Assembly (NCBI RefSeq): GCF_051014445.1
Contig: NC_135136.1
Coordinates: forward strand, 40,124,001-40,188,000
Origin: Colletes latitarsis
Lineage: Eukaryota; Arthropoda; Insecta; Hymenoptera; Colletidae
Length of the DNA: 64,000 nt
Direction: 5' to 3'
Below, one piece after another: positions 24,850 through 36,973 of this stretch (the stretch's first letter is position 1; the number at the start of each line of letters is the position of its first letter). Position numbers and translations under genes: made by a program. The notes below the pieces were generated by a model. That model was not told where the DNA came from, ran no database searches, and saw nothing but the letters and a program-made list of their open reading frames with translations.

Positions 24850-27642
24850 CCTTTTCCCACCGATAGGTCCTCTCGCGCCGGCTACCGAATGCTCGGAGCA
24901 CCGGCCTCTGATCGATAAATGATTAAGTATTCAACACGCGATCGCGAAACGAAAAAAAAAAAAAGAAAAAAATTGCTGACGCCAGCAAAAAAATACAGCC
25001 GACCTGTAGATTCTCTGTTGCCACGAGACGTTAAACCCTAAATGGGCCGAGTCAGGCTTCGATGAACGTATTAGAACCTCTTTCGCGTTGGATTTTATTT
25101 TCTTTTTCCTCGAATAAAAAATTATCGATTGGGTTATTTATGTATCAATCGATCGACGATGCTTTTCGAGTTGAACCTGTTAGATAACTCCGTCTGGGAA
25201 TACCGATTGGTAATTTTGTAATATTACCTCGGTGAAAATAGTGGAAAATTCTCTTCTTCTTTTATTTTTTATTTTCGACGCGTCAGTGCCCTGTAAAGGT
25301 GGTCCAGATCGCGTCGATAGGTTCGTTTCGATTTCTAATCGCGGCGATATCGGATTCCGAAAGCGTCGTTTGATGGAGCCATTGAAATACTTCGTCGAGC
25401 ACGTTTCACGGCATCGACACTCGGACTTTTGAATTATCGCGTAAAGGAGAAAGGTCGCGCGCTGGCGCGTGATATAATTTAACTCCGCGTCGGGCAATAA
25501 ACCCGCCAATTTATTCAATGCTAACCGCGTAATTTTAACGTCCTTGTTAAACCGTGCCACTGAACCATTTTCACGGCGGGGGAGGGCGCGTTTAAACGGC
25601 GTTGTCTCGCGAAACTTGGCAAATAATGCGTCGCGCTTCTCGGCGAAAACAATTTGCAAATTGGTGTCTCTGTAACTCGTTAATTGGACGAAACTGTTTC
25701 GCTCGATTGTGCGAGGCAAATAAAATACCGACGGAAACAGATCCATCCGCTCGCGAAACGCGCAAAACCAGCGGGGGGTACCCGAAGCGTCGCTGTCCAA
25801 ATTAAATCGTCGCACTAATTTTCAATTCTGCAATCTTAGTTTCTTTAAGGGGAGAATTAATTAAGAAAAATATTAATAAACCTACGGTCATTAAATTTAC
25901 TCTTGTCCAGTTATATCGGCGATCCCGTCACGCTGCGCGTCGTTTGGAAAATGCCCGGTTAACTGTTAGCTTTTAACGATCACTCTGGTCGAACGCGTTC
26001 GAAGAGGAGCAACGTTCGCACTTGGGCTACGTTCCACGACCGGACGTTTAAAAAAAGTGGTTCAGGGAGCATGTGGTGGCGGTCGGATGCGTTATGTCAT
26101 CGAGGCCACGCATACGCGGTCACACGCACACCTTGGGGATTTCGTTTTATTCTGATTCGCGCGCTTCTCGAGCACGGCGTGACGAAAAGCTGCCCGCGAA
26201 AATAAATCGACCGTACCTCCTCCCTCCCCCCAGGCCGACCATGGAAACTTTTTAGTCCGTGAGTTTATAAAGCGCGATACAGCCCGACGGTTGTAAATCC
26301 CGTTTATTTCCGTAAAGTACACGGCCGTGCGTTGAGTTACACGTATCCGGCTGATTTGTGGGACTCGACGGAACACGGTCAACGAAGATAGCCAGCTTTC
26401 GCTGCTGCATCGCCTATCCTTCGCACGAACACGAACAAACAAAATTGCAATAAACTTTTATGAAGATGTCACGGCCAGGTACTGCAATTTATCGTTAACG
26501 ATCGCGATTATAAAATTATAACGACGGGTAACCATATTTCGTTGTAGATTTAATGTTCAAAAAATTTGAATTTTCAAGTGTTAACGGTCCATTAACCTTC
26601 GCATGGGCGATCATTCGAATTCCTTTTTATTTCGTAAATGTTTGAGACATCAATTTCGTAAGGAAAGTTGGTGTCTGCGAGTCGTTTTCGCACCTGCTGT
26701 CTCGATCGTGTAAACCTTTCGGTTGTGATCTCTCATTTTCCTCGGGAGAAAGGTAACATCCGCGGCTGGTTCCGGGGAAAAATGCGAGAGAGGGAACAAC
26801 GAGCAGCGTAAAGAAATAAAAGGAACGCTAGACGGCTAAGACGAACGAGCTCGAATGTGTCACGGCCAGATGTTAACGATAAGATTTATGAATTTTTCAA
26901 GTTCGCTGTCCGGGCTATCGTTGTGCGAGATCTCGTCGCGCCGGGTGCCCCGTTTCACTCGTCGACTCCGGGAACAATGCGATTTACCCGCAGAATTTCC
27001 TGCCGGAAACTTGACGGATGAATTTTTTAGACTCCCGAAAATTCTTCTCGTGTTTCTCTTTGCGCGACTCGAGCGGGTCTCGGAGACGTTGGTCCATTTC
27101 GTTGCGAGAATTAACACGGAAAAATACTTTTCCAGCATGCACGGTAAATAATCTGTGATCAGTATTGGTTTCTTACGTGTCTTATTTTATTATTAAACGA
27201 TGGCAATATTTGGACTATCGTAACTTCGTTATTTCTGGAGTCGTTTCAAAAACTGAACCGTCTACTTTCACATTCCCGTGTCGAATTTCCCCGAAGATCC
27301 TCTTACGCGAGCGAGAAAGCGAAGACGATTTTACTCTGAAAAATATTTAAAATTCAAACGACTCCCAAAAGTTTAACTTTGAAAGCTTCCTCTTTGCAAC
27401 GACCGCTTTGGAAGTTCATTCACGATCGTTTCATTTTAATTCATTGAAAACTGATGTAGATACCTTTTCGCAAATTTCCATTGTACAAGTGCTGTGCTCG
27501 AATCGGAGGGGGATGAAAGAACGGAGCAGAGGTTAGAGAAAATTGAGTTATTCGCGTGTTTTTTCATATTGGTTTATCACGGCGCGAAAGATTACACAGT
27601 GAACTGTTTCGCCGATCAGTTTCACCGTTGCAGTTGGTTTTA
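24850..27642. other. Non-coding DNA
   Basis: No gene is supported. The minus-strand frame at 25180-25815 (211 codons) is Arg/Asn/Phe-rich, has no motif and no splice-like borders. An A-rich run is at about 24952-24971. Otherwise there is no visible structure. Confidence 0.5.
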
Positions 27643-28020
27643 TTAAGGTCAGAGGAGCCCGGGTACCACTAAAGGTTGATTTACACTAGCGGTTCGGTAA
27701 CGGTACGGTTACGGTACGTTGTCTCTGTAGTCATGGTTCTGTCACAGCCACCAGGATTCGCGATATAGTGCCAGTCACAACGACGACCATTTCTCTCGGC
27801 ACTTGCGAGTCTAATTTCCCTAAGCGTATTCAAGCCTTGGATCCGGTGTACACTGACCGCGGTCTCATTAAATATTATTCATCGTTCCTCGGTCGCAGAA
27901 ACGTGTGCCGGCGTTGTACCACGTTGAATGCCACTTGAAGGTACCGTGATTATACCGTGACTGCACCGGTAGTGTTAATCAACCTTAATGCGGCACCCTT
28001 AGTCCTCCGGAGAACCTTAA
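27643..28020. mobile_element. Fold-back MITE with inverted arms of about 78 bp
   Basis: The left arm (27643-27720) and the reverse complement of the right arm (27941-28020) share TTAAGGT, GAGGA, GGGTxCCxC, AAGGTTGATT, ACACTA, CGGT, ACGGTA and ACGGTAC in the same order, about 75-80 percent identity over the inner 60 bp. The outer ends both carry TTAA (27643-27646 and 28017-28020), which could be a target-site duplication of piggyBac type. However, the ends do not begin with CCC, and the inner GGTTGATTTACACTAGCGG region recalls PIF/Harbinger subterminal repeats, whose TSD is TWA. The central 220 bp has no coding frame. Superfamily is therefore left open. Confidence 0.65.
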
Positions 28021-30869
28021 CGATCCAGCTTAATTCACAGCCCCGAAAAAGAATTTTTTCCGGGCAAATTAACCACGATGCATGTGCCATTCTTTTTTCA
28101 AAGCGTTCACCGATGTTTCGGGTACGTTGATAAATATTGTCAGTAAAATTATTCTAATGTAAATTACGACGATCGCGAACTATCTAAACCCTTAATGCAA
28201 AAATAAAATATTCTTTTAAAATATATATAAAAGCAATAGGAAACTAAGAACCCGTATTACCCGTTAATATAATTCGTATCGTACGAGGAGGATCCTCGTA
28301 GAACTCGATTTCCTGTAACACGTACCGTGTTAACAGCGTTATACAGGGGTCTAGTGTATCATTATTGTCACTCCTAGTCGGTTAATTGTCTTAATAGAAT
28401 ATAACGCTTGAATTAATGGGTAAAAATGATTTATCCGAGTAGATTTGTTCGGTGCCGTGTACGTTGCAGTGTGCAACGGCGGGAAAAATAATGGCGGGCG
28501 GAGAACGCCGTGAAATATCGTCGACGCGTCGTGCGTCGCACCCGGATAATACGAGCCTGCAGCGTGCCTCTTAAGTACTTTGCACTAGATACCGGTGAAA
28601 ACATTGCAAACCAGTTGCCGACGGTCATAATATCGTTTTATTTATTGGCATTGCCGCGGAGCAGAGGCGTGCAATTGTACATACCAGCTGCAACGGTGGT
28701 CGCCGGCGCACCGTGCGCCTAACGATCGAGACAGCCGCTCGATCCTCGATCAACCGGACTTCTGGCTGCCCATGAATGCCCTCGAACGGAAGTCTCTCGG
28801 GAAATATTTCGAACGAGGTTCTTTGGGAAACCAGACACCGAGCGCCGTTTAGCGCCGCGGTGGCTGGGCTTTCGACGCTTGAATATTTTTCACGCTCGTT
28901 CCGCGGAGAACTTCGCGTATAATCGTAGCTTTATCCGGAGGAAAACAGTTCTAAAATCGTTATCGAACGAGCGCAGATTTTAAAGCGTCGCGATTTTTCA
29001 GCATTCCGCCTCGCTGGGAACCTGAATTTTAACGCTCTCGCGCTTTGGGGATTTTTTTTTCGACAGCAGAGATGAACCAAACGTTTATCCGAAAAGTTTT
29101 TAAAATTTCAATGTGGTCAGAATTTTAAAGGGTTTCTTAAAATATGCCAAGGAAGATAAGGGGTATAAAGAATTTTGTTCTTATTTTGAAGGGCGATGTA
29201 TCACCGAGTTACAGTATTTTTCTACAGAATCCTGCAATATATAACCAGGTGGGCACTTACGCTTCAGTGGCCATAATTATGGATAAGGGCCGCAATAAAT
29301 AACGCAAGGAAAGCTCGTATGTAAAGTCACCGAGACGGCGAATAATTCGCGCATAATTTACTCGTTTTCGATAGGGGTGGAATAACGTTTTCGTGGTTTC
29401 TAAATCGACGCAGTGCTTTGGAAGGAAATCGTGGATTCCGCCGAGGCTCGAGAATCTCTTTACATATTATACCCCGTTGAATCGAAATAACCGTTCGAAG
29501 GGATGCTTTTCCCGAAAATGCTGGCTGTGCTTGAGTTACGAGCGTTTTATATCGGAACCTATTCCGCTTTTTCCATTAAACGCATCGAGCTTCCTTTTTC
29601 TCCTTCAAAGTCCTCGGAATTCCTTCCCAATATCGTTCCGACTATACATATCGTAAGGTAACATCCCGTTCAATGACATTTGCAGCTCTCGTCTTGTACT
29701 CGATGGAAAAAAACGTAGCACTACGTTGTGCAGCGTTCCCTTTGCCGTTTCCGTCCCATTCCAGCGCAGTTTTCCTGGCGCAGATTGTGGACGAAAACGT
29801 CACGGAACCGCGCGTGCAATCGATATCCCATAAAACGTCCGCAATATTTATCAACATCCCCTGGCGAACGTGTGCACACGTACGAGGGGACGGAGGGGAA
29901 ACTAGCGTTTCTGGCAGAAGGCCCAGAAACGTTTCGTGAATCCGTCGGTCGATTTCAGAGCGAGCCAGGTGAAAGGGAACAACGGTGAAAAAACATCAGG
30001 CTCAAACGAGAGAAGGCTAACGAACTAATTAAACTACTGTCCAACGTCGAAGAGCGGAGCTTCCGTTTGCTCGTCTTTTCTCTTTCTTTCGTGCGGGGTT
30101 GGACGTCCTCCTTTTTCCAACGAGTTCTGTTGCCTTATGTACACAGGACGCGCGACTGTTAAGGCGAACCCGCGACCACGGGACCGAGAACACGCTGTGG
30201 ATTAATGAGCCAGCGCTACGCATCCGTGTCGCGTTTTTCGAACGACTCGTTTTTGCGCTCACGTACCAACGCAACGATGTCGGTGGCGATCCTAGCTGGA
30301 CGAACCGTGATCAGAGTTTCTTGCAACCAGTCGATTTCGCGCTGAGAGTACTTTCGGCCATGAGAACTTAATCAACAATTCCGGGACGTTCTTGACATTT
30401 CGTTTCAGCTGGTTTCCAGCTACGATTGAGTTTGTTTCTCACTCCCTTAAAGAAATAATGAGGTTTCGTATTATCGCGAACGGATCTTTATTTTTGTACA
30501 TTGCTAGGAATGAAATTTGACCGACATTGGTACGCCTGGCATGGACGCGAGGATTTAGAACTTTTTCTTGTCTAAATAGAGTAGGCGTTTGGAATTCGCG
30601 TAAGAACGTATCGGGAATCGGAAAGTTCTTGGGTAAACTTTCAGATTTAGTTCGTGCAAAGGTACATTGGATTCTTGAAGGATTACCTGAGGCAATAAAT
30701 GGAGGGGTTGAAGTTTAAATAGGAAGGTATTTAATTAGGAGGTCAAAGTTAACTTCGCGAGAAAATTGAAGTTTGCATAGAGAATACGAAGTTCATAGGT
30801 TGTTCGATCGAAAAACAAATCGAAAGTTTCAGATTCACGTAATACGGAAATTGTAATTTAAACTTTGGC
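28021..30869. other. Non-coding DNA
   Basis: No gene is supported; frames are at most about 90 codons with no motif. There is an AT-rich patch at 28.2 kb. Nothing else structured is seen. Confidence 0.5.
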
Positions 30870-31375
30870 GCAATATAGTGTCTAAAATGTTAAAAGTACC
30901 TTTCGATCGGGTGTTTTAAGAAATTAACTCAAATTGGGAAAATAGAAGGTTTCTGAAATAGAAAATCTGAGCGAGAACAATTTTTAATCATGAATTAATC
31001 TCAATTACTGTTCAGAGAATAATTCCAAATAATTCAGAGGGAGATAAAGAGCGTTTAAAATATTAAAAATATCCTTCGTTGAGGGTGTATAATGAATTAA
31101 ATTGGATTAATGGTCGTCAGGTAATCCAGCGCAGGATGAAAAGTGTTTAAAAAAAGTATTTGGCAAATACTTCAACTTAAAATAGAGAGCCTCTGGAATA
31201 TTAAAAATATGTTTCATTCAAATTTTGTAACGAGATAATTTGAATCGGTGATCGAAAAGCAATGGAGCACAAGGGATGCCTGAAATATGAAAAATATCGT
31301 TCGTTGAGATTTTGCAACGGGTTAATACGAACCGGTGGTCAAAAAATAATTCAGTACGAGAGTAAAAATTTCATC
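30870..31375 (+). repeat. Degenerate tandem array, units of about 90-135 bp
   Basis: Related blocks open near 30880, 30945, 31050, 31184 and 31276. Each has a CTGAAATATTAAAAATAT-like start, then CGTTCGTTGAGATTTTG-like sequence, then a TTAAT.GAA.CGGTGGTC-like segment and an AATTCAG/AATCCAG end. The best match is between the last two units (92 bp apart). It is AT-rich and non-coding. Confidence 0.55.
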
Positions 31376-33035
31376 GATGAATTATTTCTGGCAATATCGA
31401 GTTTCGATATTCAACGTTCCAACGCGTGAAAATTCTCGCCACCGTTGCGTGTATAGTGATAGATACGATACTCGAAACCAGTGTACACGGTCCCCGTGAA
31501 CTGCTGACGGGGGAGTAAATTCGGCTAACGTTTGCTCTGCGGCGAAATTATCGAACGAATAAAAGTTGCATGGTTCTCACGGTGCAAACGATTCTGTCGA
31601 TAGGTATTCACTTCGGACAATTAGTCGAACTGTTTTTCAAACAAAACAGTGATTTTGCAAATCGAATTTCCTCGAACGATATCTGTCCGGACCTAATTAA
31701 AAGCCAAATGAACTATCGATACATCTATTTCCATGTTTGTCCATTAAAACGATATTAATATTGCATTTCAATCAACCTCGATGTTCCCGAAATGTTTCTC
31801 TAAATCCATTCGTATGCGTATTCAATAATCGAACTCGTATATTGAAATTTTTAACGTGGTTTTGAAATTTACGGCAGGATCGCTTCTTTTCTGCATAACC
31901 AAAAGTTTCTATGGGAAGAGTGTGAATTTTAAACTCGTATAATATATGAAATTTTTTAAAATAAAGTACTATTTAAGGAAGGCATATTCGCGGGATAGAA
32001 AGGGAACATTGGGACGAAATAAGCTTTCGTTAAAACAAAAATGTCTCGTGAAAAATTACCATTGGAGATAAGGGTGGAGCGCGACGGGGTGGAAGGGCCG
32101 CAGGGCGAACAAAAGGAGGAACGTTTTCAGGAGTTCGCGCTACCGCGAGGTGGAGCTAATAAACTTTTTATCTGGAAGTTTGGGCGTTTCAGCGACCGAA
32201 TTACAAAAACACAAACGCGGTGGCCCACATTACGGTTGAATACACGGCCCCGAGTCGTTGCTCGTGTTCTAGATAGCTACGAACCACCTGCATAGATAAC
32301 AGCTTGCGCTATTACATACTGCACGGTGCACGAATCGAGGATCCCCGCTTTATAATCGTTCCTATTGATTCGTCGATATCACGGCTATGTATCTGTCGCA
32401 CAGAGACCGAACAACGCGCTTCCGTTGTCGAAACGTATCCATCGAACGAAAGACAAAAGTCGATGTATACAAGTAGACCTTACAAATTTTTCGCCAAGTG
32501 ACGAATCGAAAATGCACGATTGAATTTGACAAATTTATCGAATTAAATTTGGAACGCAAATTGAAGAGGATCACAAAAATAGGTGGCATTTCGTTCGGGG
32601 TTATGACCGACTCTGGTATTAGAACTCTTAAAGTAAATTTACGGATCTACGTTACACGATGAGTCATTTAAAATTAATTTAATTTTCTTTAATCGTATTA
32701 TCCCCTGGAAAGAAGGAGTTAAAGAGCGATGCTTCGTTCCTGTTATATCGATCTTCCTACGGATAAACGTAAAGTTCCTGCAAGAGAAATCCGTGATGAT
32801 TTCGTTGAGAGTAATGTGCATTATAAATCTACTTCGAAAAGATATTCTGCTTTCGTTTTAAAAGAGACAAAGGTCGCCTCTAAATCTTCGAAATGCCACC
32901 ACCTAGAAAGATTTCGTTCCATCCCACTTACGTCATCCTTGAAACTGTGCTTTCAAACTTATGGTTGACCCATTTATCTCCGGAGATAATAATATCAACG
33001 TAAATCAAGATGGCAATTTCGAGTGTCTCACCCTG
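31376..33035. other. Non-coding DNA
   Basis: No gene is supported. Short frames (60-84 codons) at 31570, 32041, 32304 and 32729 have no motif. Confidence 0.5.
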
Positions 33036-33036
33036 T
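32960..33036 (-). mobile_element. Possible right end of a CAGGGTG-type element
   Basis: CACCCTG at 33030-33036 is followed by TGTA. On the minus strand it reads CAGGGTGAGAC and then GCCATCTTGA, which resembles the inner arm CATCTTGAATATC of the element at 1818. No left end is visible upstream, so the copy is probably truncated. Confidence 0.35.
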
Positions 33037-35780
33037 GTACGATAAATTATGAGTAAATCGTTTTACTGCTACGATGCACCCTCGATTAATCACGTTTAAT
33101 GCGACTTCCCTAATCCTTGGGAGTATCAGGTAGATTCAAAATAATATGTGGATTATAAATTGAACTCTGACGGAGGATCCAATAATCGAATTAGAATTAA
33201 TTTTCTCGAAAATCTCAATATAGCTTCTGTTGGTAGGTTCGTGACCTTTGAATATTGATCTTTCTCTAACGCCATTCACTGTAAATGTTACTGACATATT
33301 CGAATTTAACTTTGAACTCCAGGATCGGCACAAGTTTCGTTCGTGGACCGATGCGACTGAAAAGCGAAGCAAATTATCGTAAAAGTGGAGGTAGTTTGTG
33401 GCGTCACTATGCAGGTGGCTTTGGGAGGCCAAAATACTTGGCTCCCACTTTACTGTACCGCCGGTAAACACGAACGAATCAACACAAATAGGCCCGCGCC
33501 GAGCGGGAACGATCTCATGAATGAAGAAATATATTCATTCGCAACGATTCATCTCCGCGAAATCGACTCCCTGTCAGCTTGGACTATTTCTGTCTCGTCG
33601 ATCATCCGAATCCACTCGCGCGATAAATTTATCGACCATCCTCTACGATTCTATTAAAGCCCAACGGACGGAATTTCCGGTTCCTTCCCTCGAAATGTGC
33701 ATTGCGATTGTTTTAGTATACATAATACTGCAAAATATTTTTATACGTATTTTATTCGTTCCAAACCATCCACCGACGCAATTGTCGTCGATCGAGGGAC
33801 ACGATTAGCATTCGCGTTCGTGATCGTTCGATGGCTAATTGACTCGTAACGAGTAACGACATAATTACCGGGGGTCTCGTTCGTTATTTCGACAAGACCG
33901 CGAGAGAAACGAAACACCGACGGATCCGAGCGGAAGAATTCTCGCTCGTTGGTTTTTGTTCGCGGCGTGCTCGTGCTCGTCGGAGACACGGCGCTTTCCA
34001 GCGTCGGTTGGCTCGTTTTCAGAAACGTTTCGTTGCATAAACGAGCGCGAACAATGGCAGACGCGAGCACGAGCAAACCGTAAGTGAACAACGGCACACG
34101 CGTGTTGCAGCTCGACGACGACTCCGGCGAATGCGGACTCTGTCTTTCAGAGCGGAAGATGATGGGAGAGTCTCTCGAAAGAAGAGCTAAATGTTCGTTG
34201 GTGTCGCGAAAGAAGTCTCTCCTCGCTTGACCCAGATATTACTGAAACTATTCTTCGTTGGCCTTCGTAGCTTCAGAATATTTTCAGAATAATTGCATCG
34301 ATAAAGAAGGTAACGCGGTAAAAGTTTATAGAAATACCGGTTCCGGAAAAACGCGTCGCTTTTCTTGGAAATAATCAAGGAAAAATACCACTGTCTGGGC
34401 TTAGAAATAAAGAAGCACTCGCAGTTGCATCAGTCGCGACCGTAGACGGAACTTTTCCGCACGATTGCGACAGTTTCCCCTAGAATCACGATCGGGCGCC
34501 CGATCTCGTTACGTTTAACGATCTCTCTCGTGGCTTTTGATCCTGGCGATAATAAACAACGCTCCTCGCTCTGTTGCTGAAATATTTCGTCCTCTCTGGA
34601 CTCGTTCGTCAACGGCGCCCGGGGTTTGTTCTCTCTCGTGGCAGCGTTTTCAGAACGTGCACGTAATCTTAGAACATGCTCTCGAGCTACGGACGAAAGT
34701 CACGGCGAGACGTTTAACATCCAGCCGTAGAAATTGACGATCGTTTCGCTCTATCCGGAGCACAGCAGGCTTTCGCGCAGCTTAAACTACGTTTCGTTCG
34801 TTTAATTAGAAATAAAACAACCGTGAAATCTTAGTCAGTCCGAACGGAGTCGCGCACAATTCTTACACAAGTTTCCAACAACATTTACACTTGCTTAAAC
34901 TTTCCTTCGAAACGCTTGAAACGGATGGTATCCGTATGAAAATTTGAGGACATTTCTAGACGTGGAAAATGAGCATGGCAGGCAACGTGTTGGAGAAGAA
35001 GGCTCGTTAAATTTGATCCGTCATTGCCTTCGACGCCGATGGGAACACTGGCATTATTACCGTCACGTTGAGAACGTGATTCCGTGCCGCGCGGGATGAT
35101 AGCGTGCCGTCGATACCAATTTTCTCCCACGAGTGATTTTCTAACGATCGAACGCGCCCAAGCATTTGGAGCACGATACTTTCACCCTAATCGATCGCGC
35201 GAGCCTCGTGATTTATAGGGATATTAAAATGGTCGCGTCGATCCTGGGCTTGGCCGTTCCAGCAAGCATCGAGACCGACGTTTCTTAACGTTTTATCGCC
35301 CTTATTTATGAAACGAAGGAAATGACACTTCCGGCCAGAACCGCTGGCTATCTTCGTCGCGGTACATCGACCGTTTCAGGCCTGCACCCTTTAACAGCTC
35401 CGAACGTTTTTGCCTACCGAATGTCTCCAATAAAACCGTTCTCACGATCAAAGGGAAGCCAAATCGTCGGAGATAGTGGCAGATAACGACGAACGAGGCA
35501 CTGACAAAAATTAATGTTACTAGAAAAATTGATCGTTGGAGAGTATTCTAAAAGATACCACGTCACGATTAATTTTAAATTAGCCCAATTGCTCACAGAC
35601 CTACTGGGACGAAATGTTAAAAATGTCTCCGACCGTAAAGGGTTGAGAATGTTCTCGGAGTATTGTGTTCTTTCGTGGGGAGTCCTATGGACCACCCCCG
35701 GGGCGACAGAAACTCCAGTCACGGCATCTGCCCGCACTCTTTCCTCGAAACGTCCAAATTGAAAAATTCACGTATCCGTG
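33037..35780. other. Non-coding DNA
   Basis: No gene is supported. Frames reach 118 codons (33741-34097 minus) with no motif. No tandem repeat or transposon end was noticed. Confidence 0.5.
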
Positions 35781-35787
35781 CAGCAAG

Positions 35788-35806
35788 TATAAAAGCCCAC
35801 GTGGGT
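35788..35806 (+). promoter_or_regulatory. TATA box next to a palindromic E-box
   Basis: TATAAAAG (35788-35795) is a full-consensus TATA box. One base later comes the 10-bp palindrome CCCACGTGGG, containing the E-box CACGTG bound by bHLH factors of the Myc/Max/USF type. A start would be expected about 25-30 bp downstream (near 35818), where no clear initiator is visible, and no believable coding frame follows. This is the best core-promoter candidate in the window but it is unproven. Confidence 0.3.
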
Positions 35807-36857
35807 CTCTAAACATTTCGCGTTACGTCAATAACCCTTTCGGTCGCAATTCAAAGGTACGTAAGGTACTTTCGCGTTATCCGAGCCCCCCATCGACGTC
35901 TCTTAGAAATTCCCCCTTTTATCCCCCGCGGGGCTTGAAAATATTTGGCTTGCCGAAAAGGTGTCCGAGGGAAGATTTTCGACAGGGTGCCCGAGAACGT
36001 CGGGAAATATTTTCTTTTAATCGCCGTGGAAACGCGGATTGATAATGTTTCTCCGTTCCTCGGGAATCCTGGTCGAATCGGGTCGTATCTTATCGAGCGT
36101 CTCTCCGACAAGCTGCTCTTTGAGCACGAAGTACACGCTACAGCCAGAAAGAGAGTATCGATCTGCAACATCTGCGACATCCTCGTTCGGCTGCTCAAGA
36201 ATTATTCAGTTCACGAGTCTCCGCGTCGCTACAAGCTGCCTCTTTATTTCGTCAAGAGAGCCGGGTTTTCGCTGGAATGGCAGAGATCACTGCAATGAAT
36301 ACGCCACCGCTTGTTACTCGAAACTGCAAGGGAATGTGTAACGTCGAACTCGAACCACGACAGAATTTTTTCCCTTCTTTTTTCTGCATCTTGTTTAGCA
36401 CGAGTAATTGCGCACTGTGGGCTGCTCTCGAGCTACTTTGCTCGTGTAATATTCACGCGTCCGACGCTGTACGGAACTTCAGTTTTCCTAAAAAGTTTGG
36501 CTCGGGAAGAGCGTGTCGCCACATACGTTTACAGAAAATTAGAAGTTCGACTGAATTTTAATCGTTCCACGTTTCATTTTACTATGTCGTACTTGGATAT
36601 CCAAAACCATTAACTTTATATTTGTCATTGTATCGTCCTGGGGATACTACCAATGAATTCTTGGAGTTTTCCCTGTGGAAATGAGTACAAACACGACTCT
36701 GCTTCAACCAACCACTTTCAATTATGCGAGTTGAAATTTTGAAAAAGCGAACAAAGTCGTTGTACTCATTTTCACCGGAGAAATTTTGCCAATCCATTTG
36801 TAATATCGTCAGAATAATATAATAAAATATATAGAAAGTGCAGATTCGACTAACAAA
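35807..36857. other. Non-coding DNA downstream of the TATA candidate
   Basis: Several frames of 94-125 codons overlap here in different frames and on both strands (35665-36613). None has a motif, so they are not called. If the TATA candidate is real, this would be the start of a non-coding RNA or a 5' leader. Confidence 0.4.
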
Positions 36858-36973
36858 TTGTTCTTTATGCCCAGGTCGCACGATTCTAAGCGAATTGTAC
36901 ACCGAGAGACTTGTGGTAAGTAATTCGCTGAATCCTATTAGAGTAACAGTCGCTGGTGAAATTCGCGCGAAAC
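36858..36973 (+). repeat. Dispersed 115-bp repeat, copy 1, with exon-like borders
   Basis: This copy and the one at 50980-51097 share, in order, TTCTTT, CCAGGTCGC, GTACACCGAGAGACTTGT, AAGTAATT, GCTGAATCCTATTAG, GTAACA, GGTGAAA and CGCGAAACT. Here a TTCTTTATGCCCAG acceptor-like string precedes 41 bases (36875-36915), which are followed by a consensus donor GTAAGT. Both copies stay open in the same frame with a shared HRETC end. It may be a duplicated micro-exon or, more likely, a piece of an interspersed repeat. Confidence 0.6.

Noticed and set aside
25180..25815. 211-codon minus-strand open frame
   Set aside because: No recognisable domain, unusual composition, plus-strand frames open across the same interval, no supporting context.
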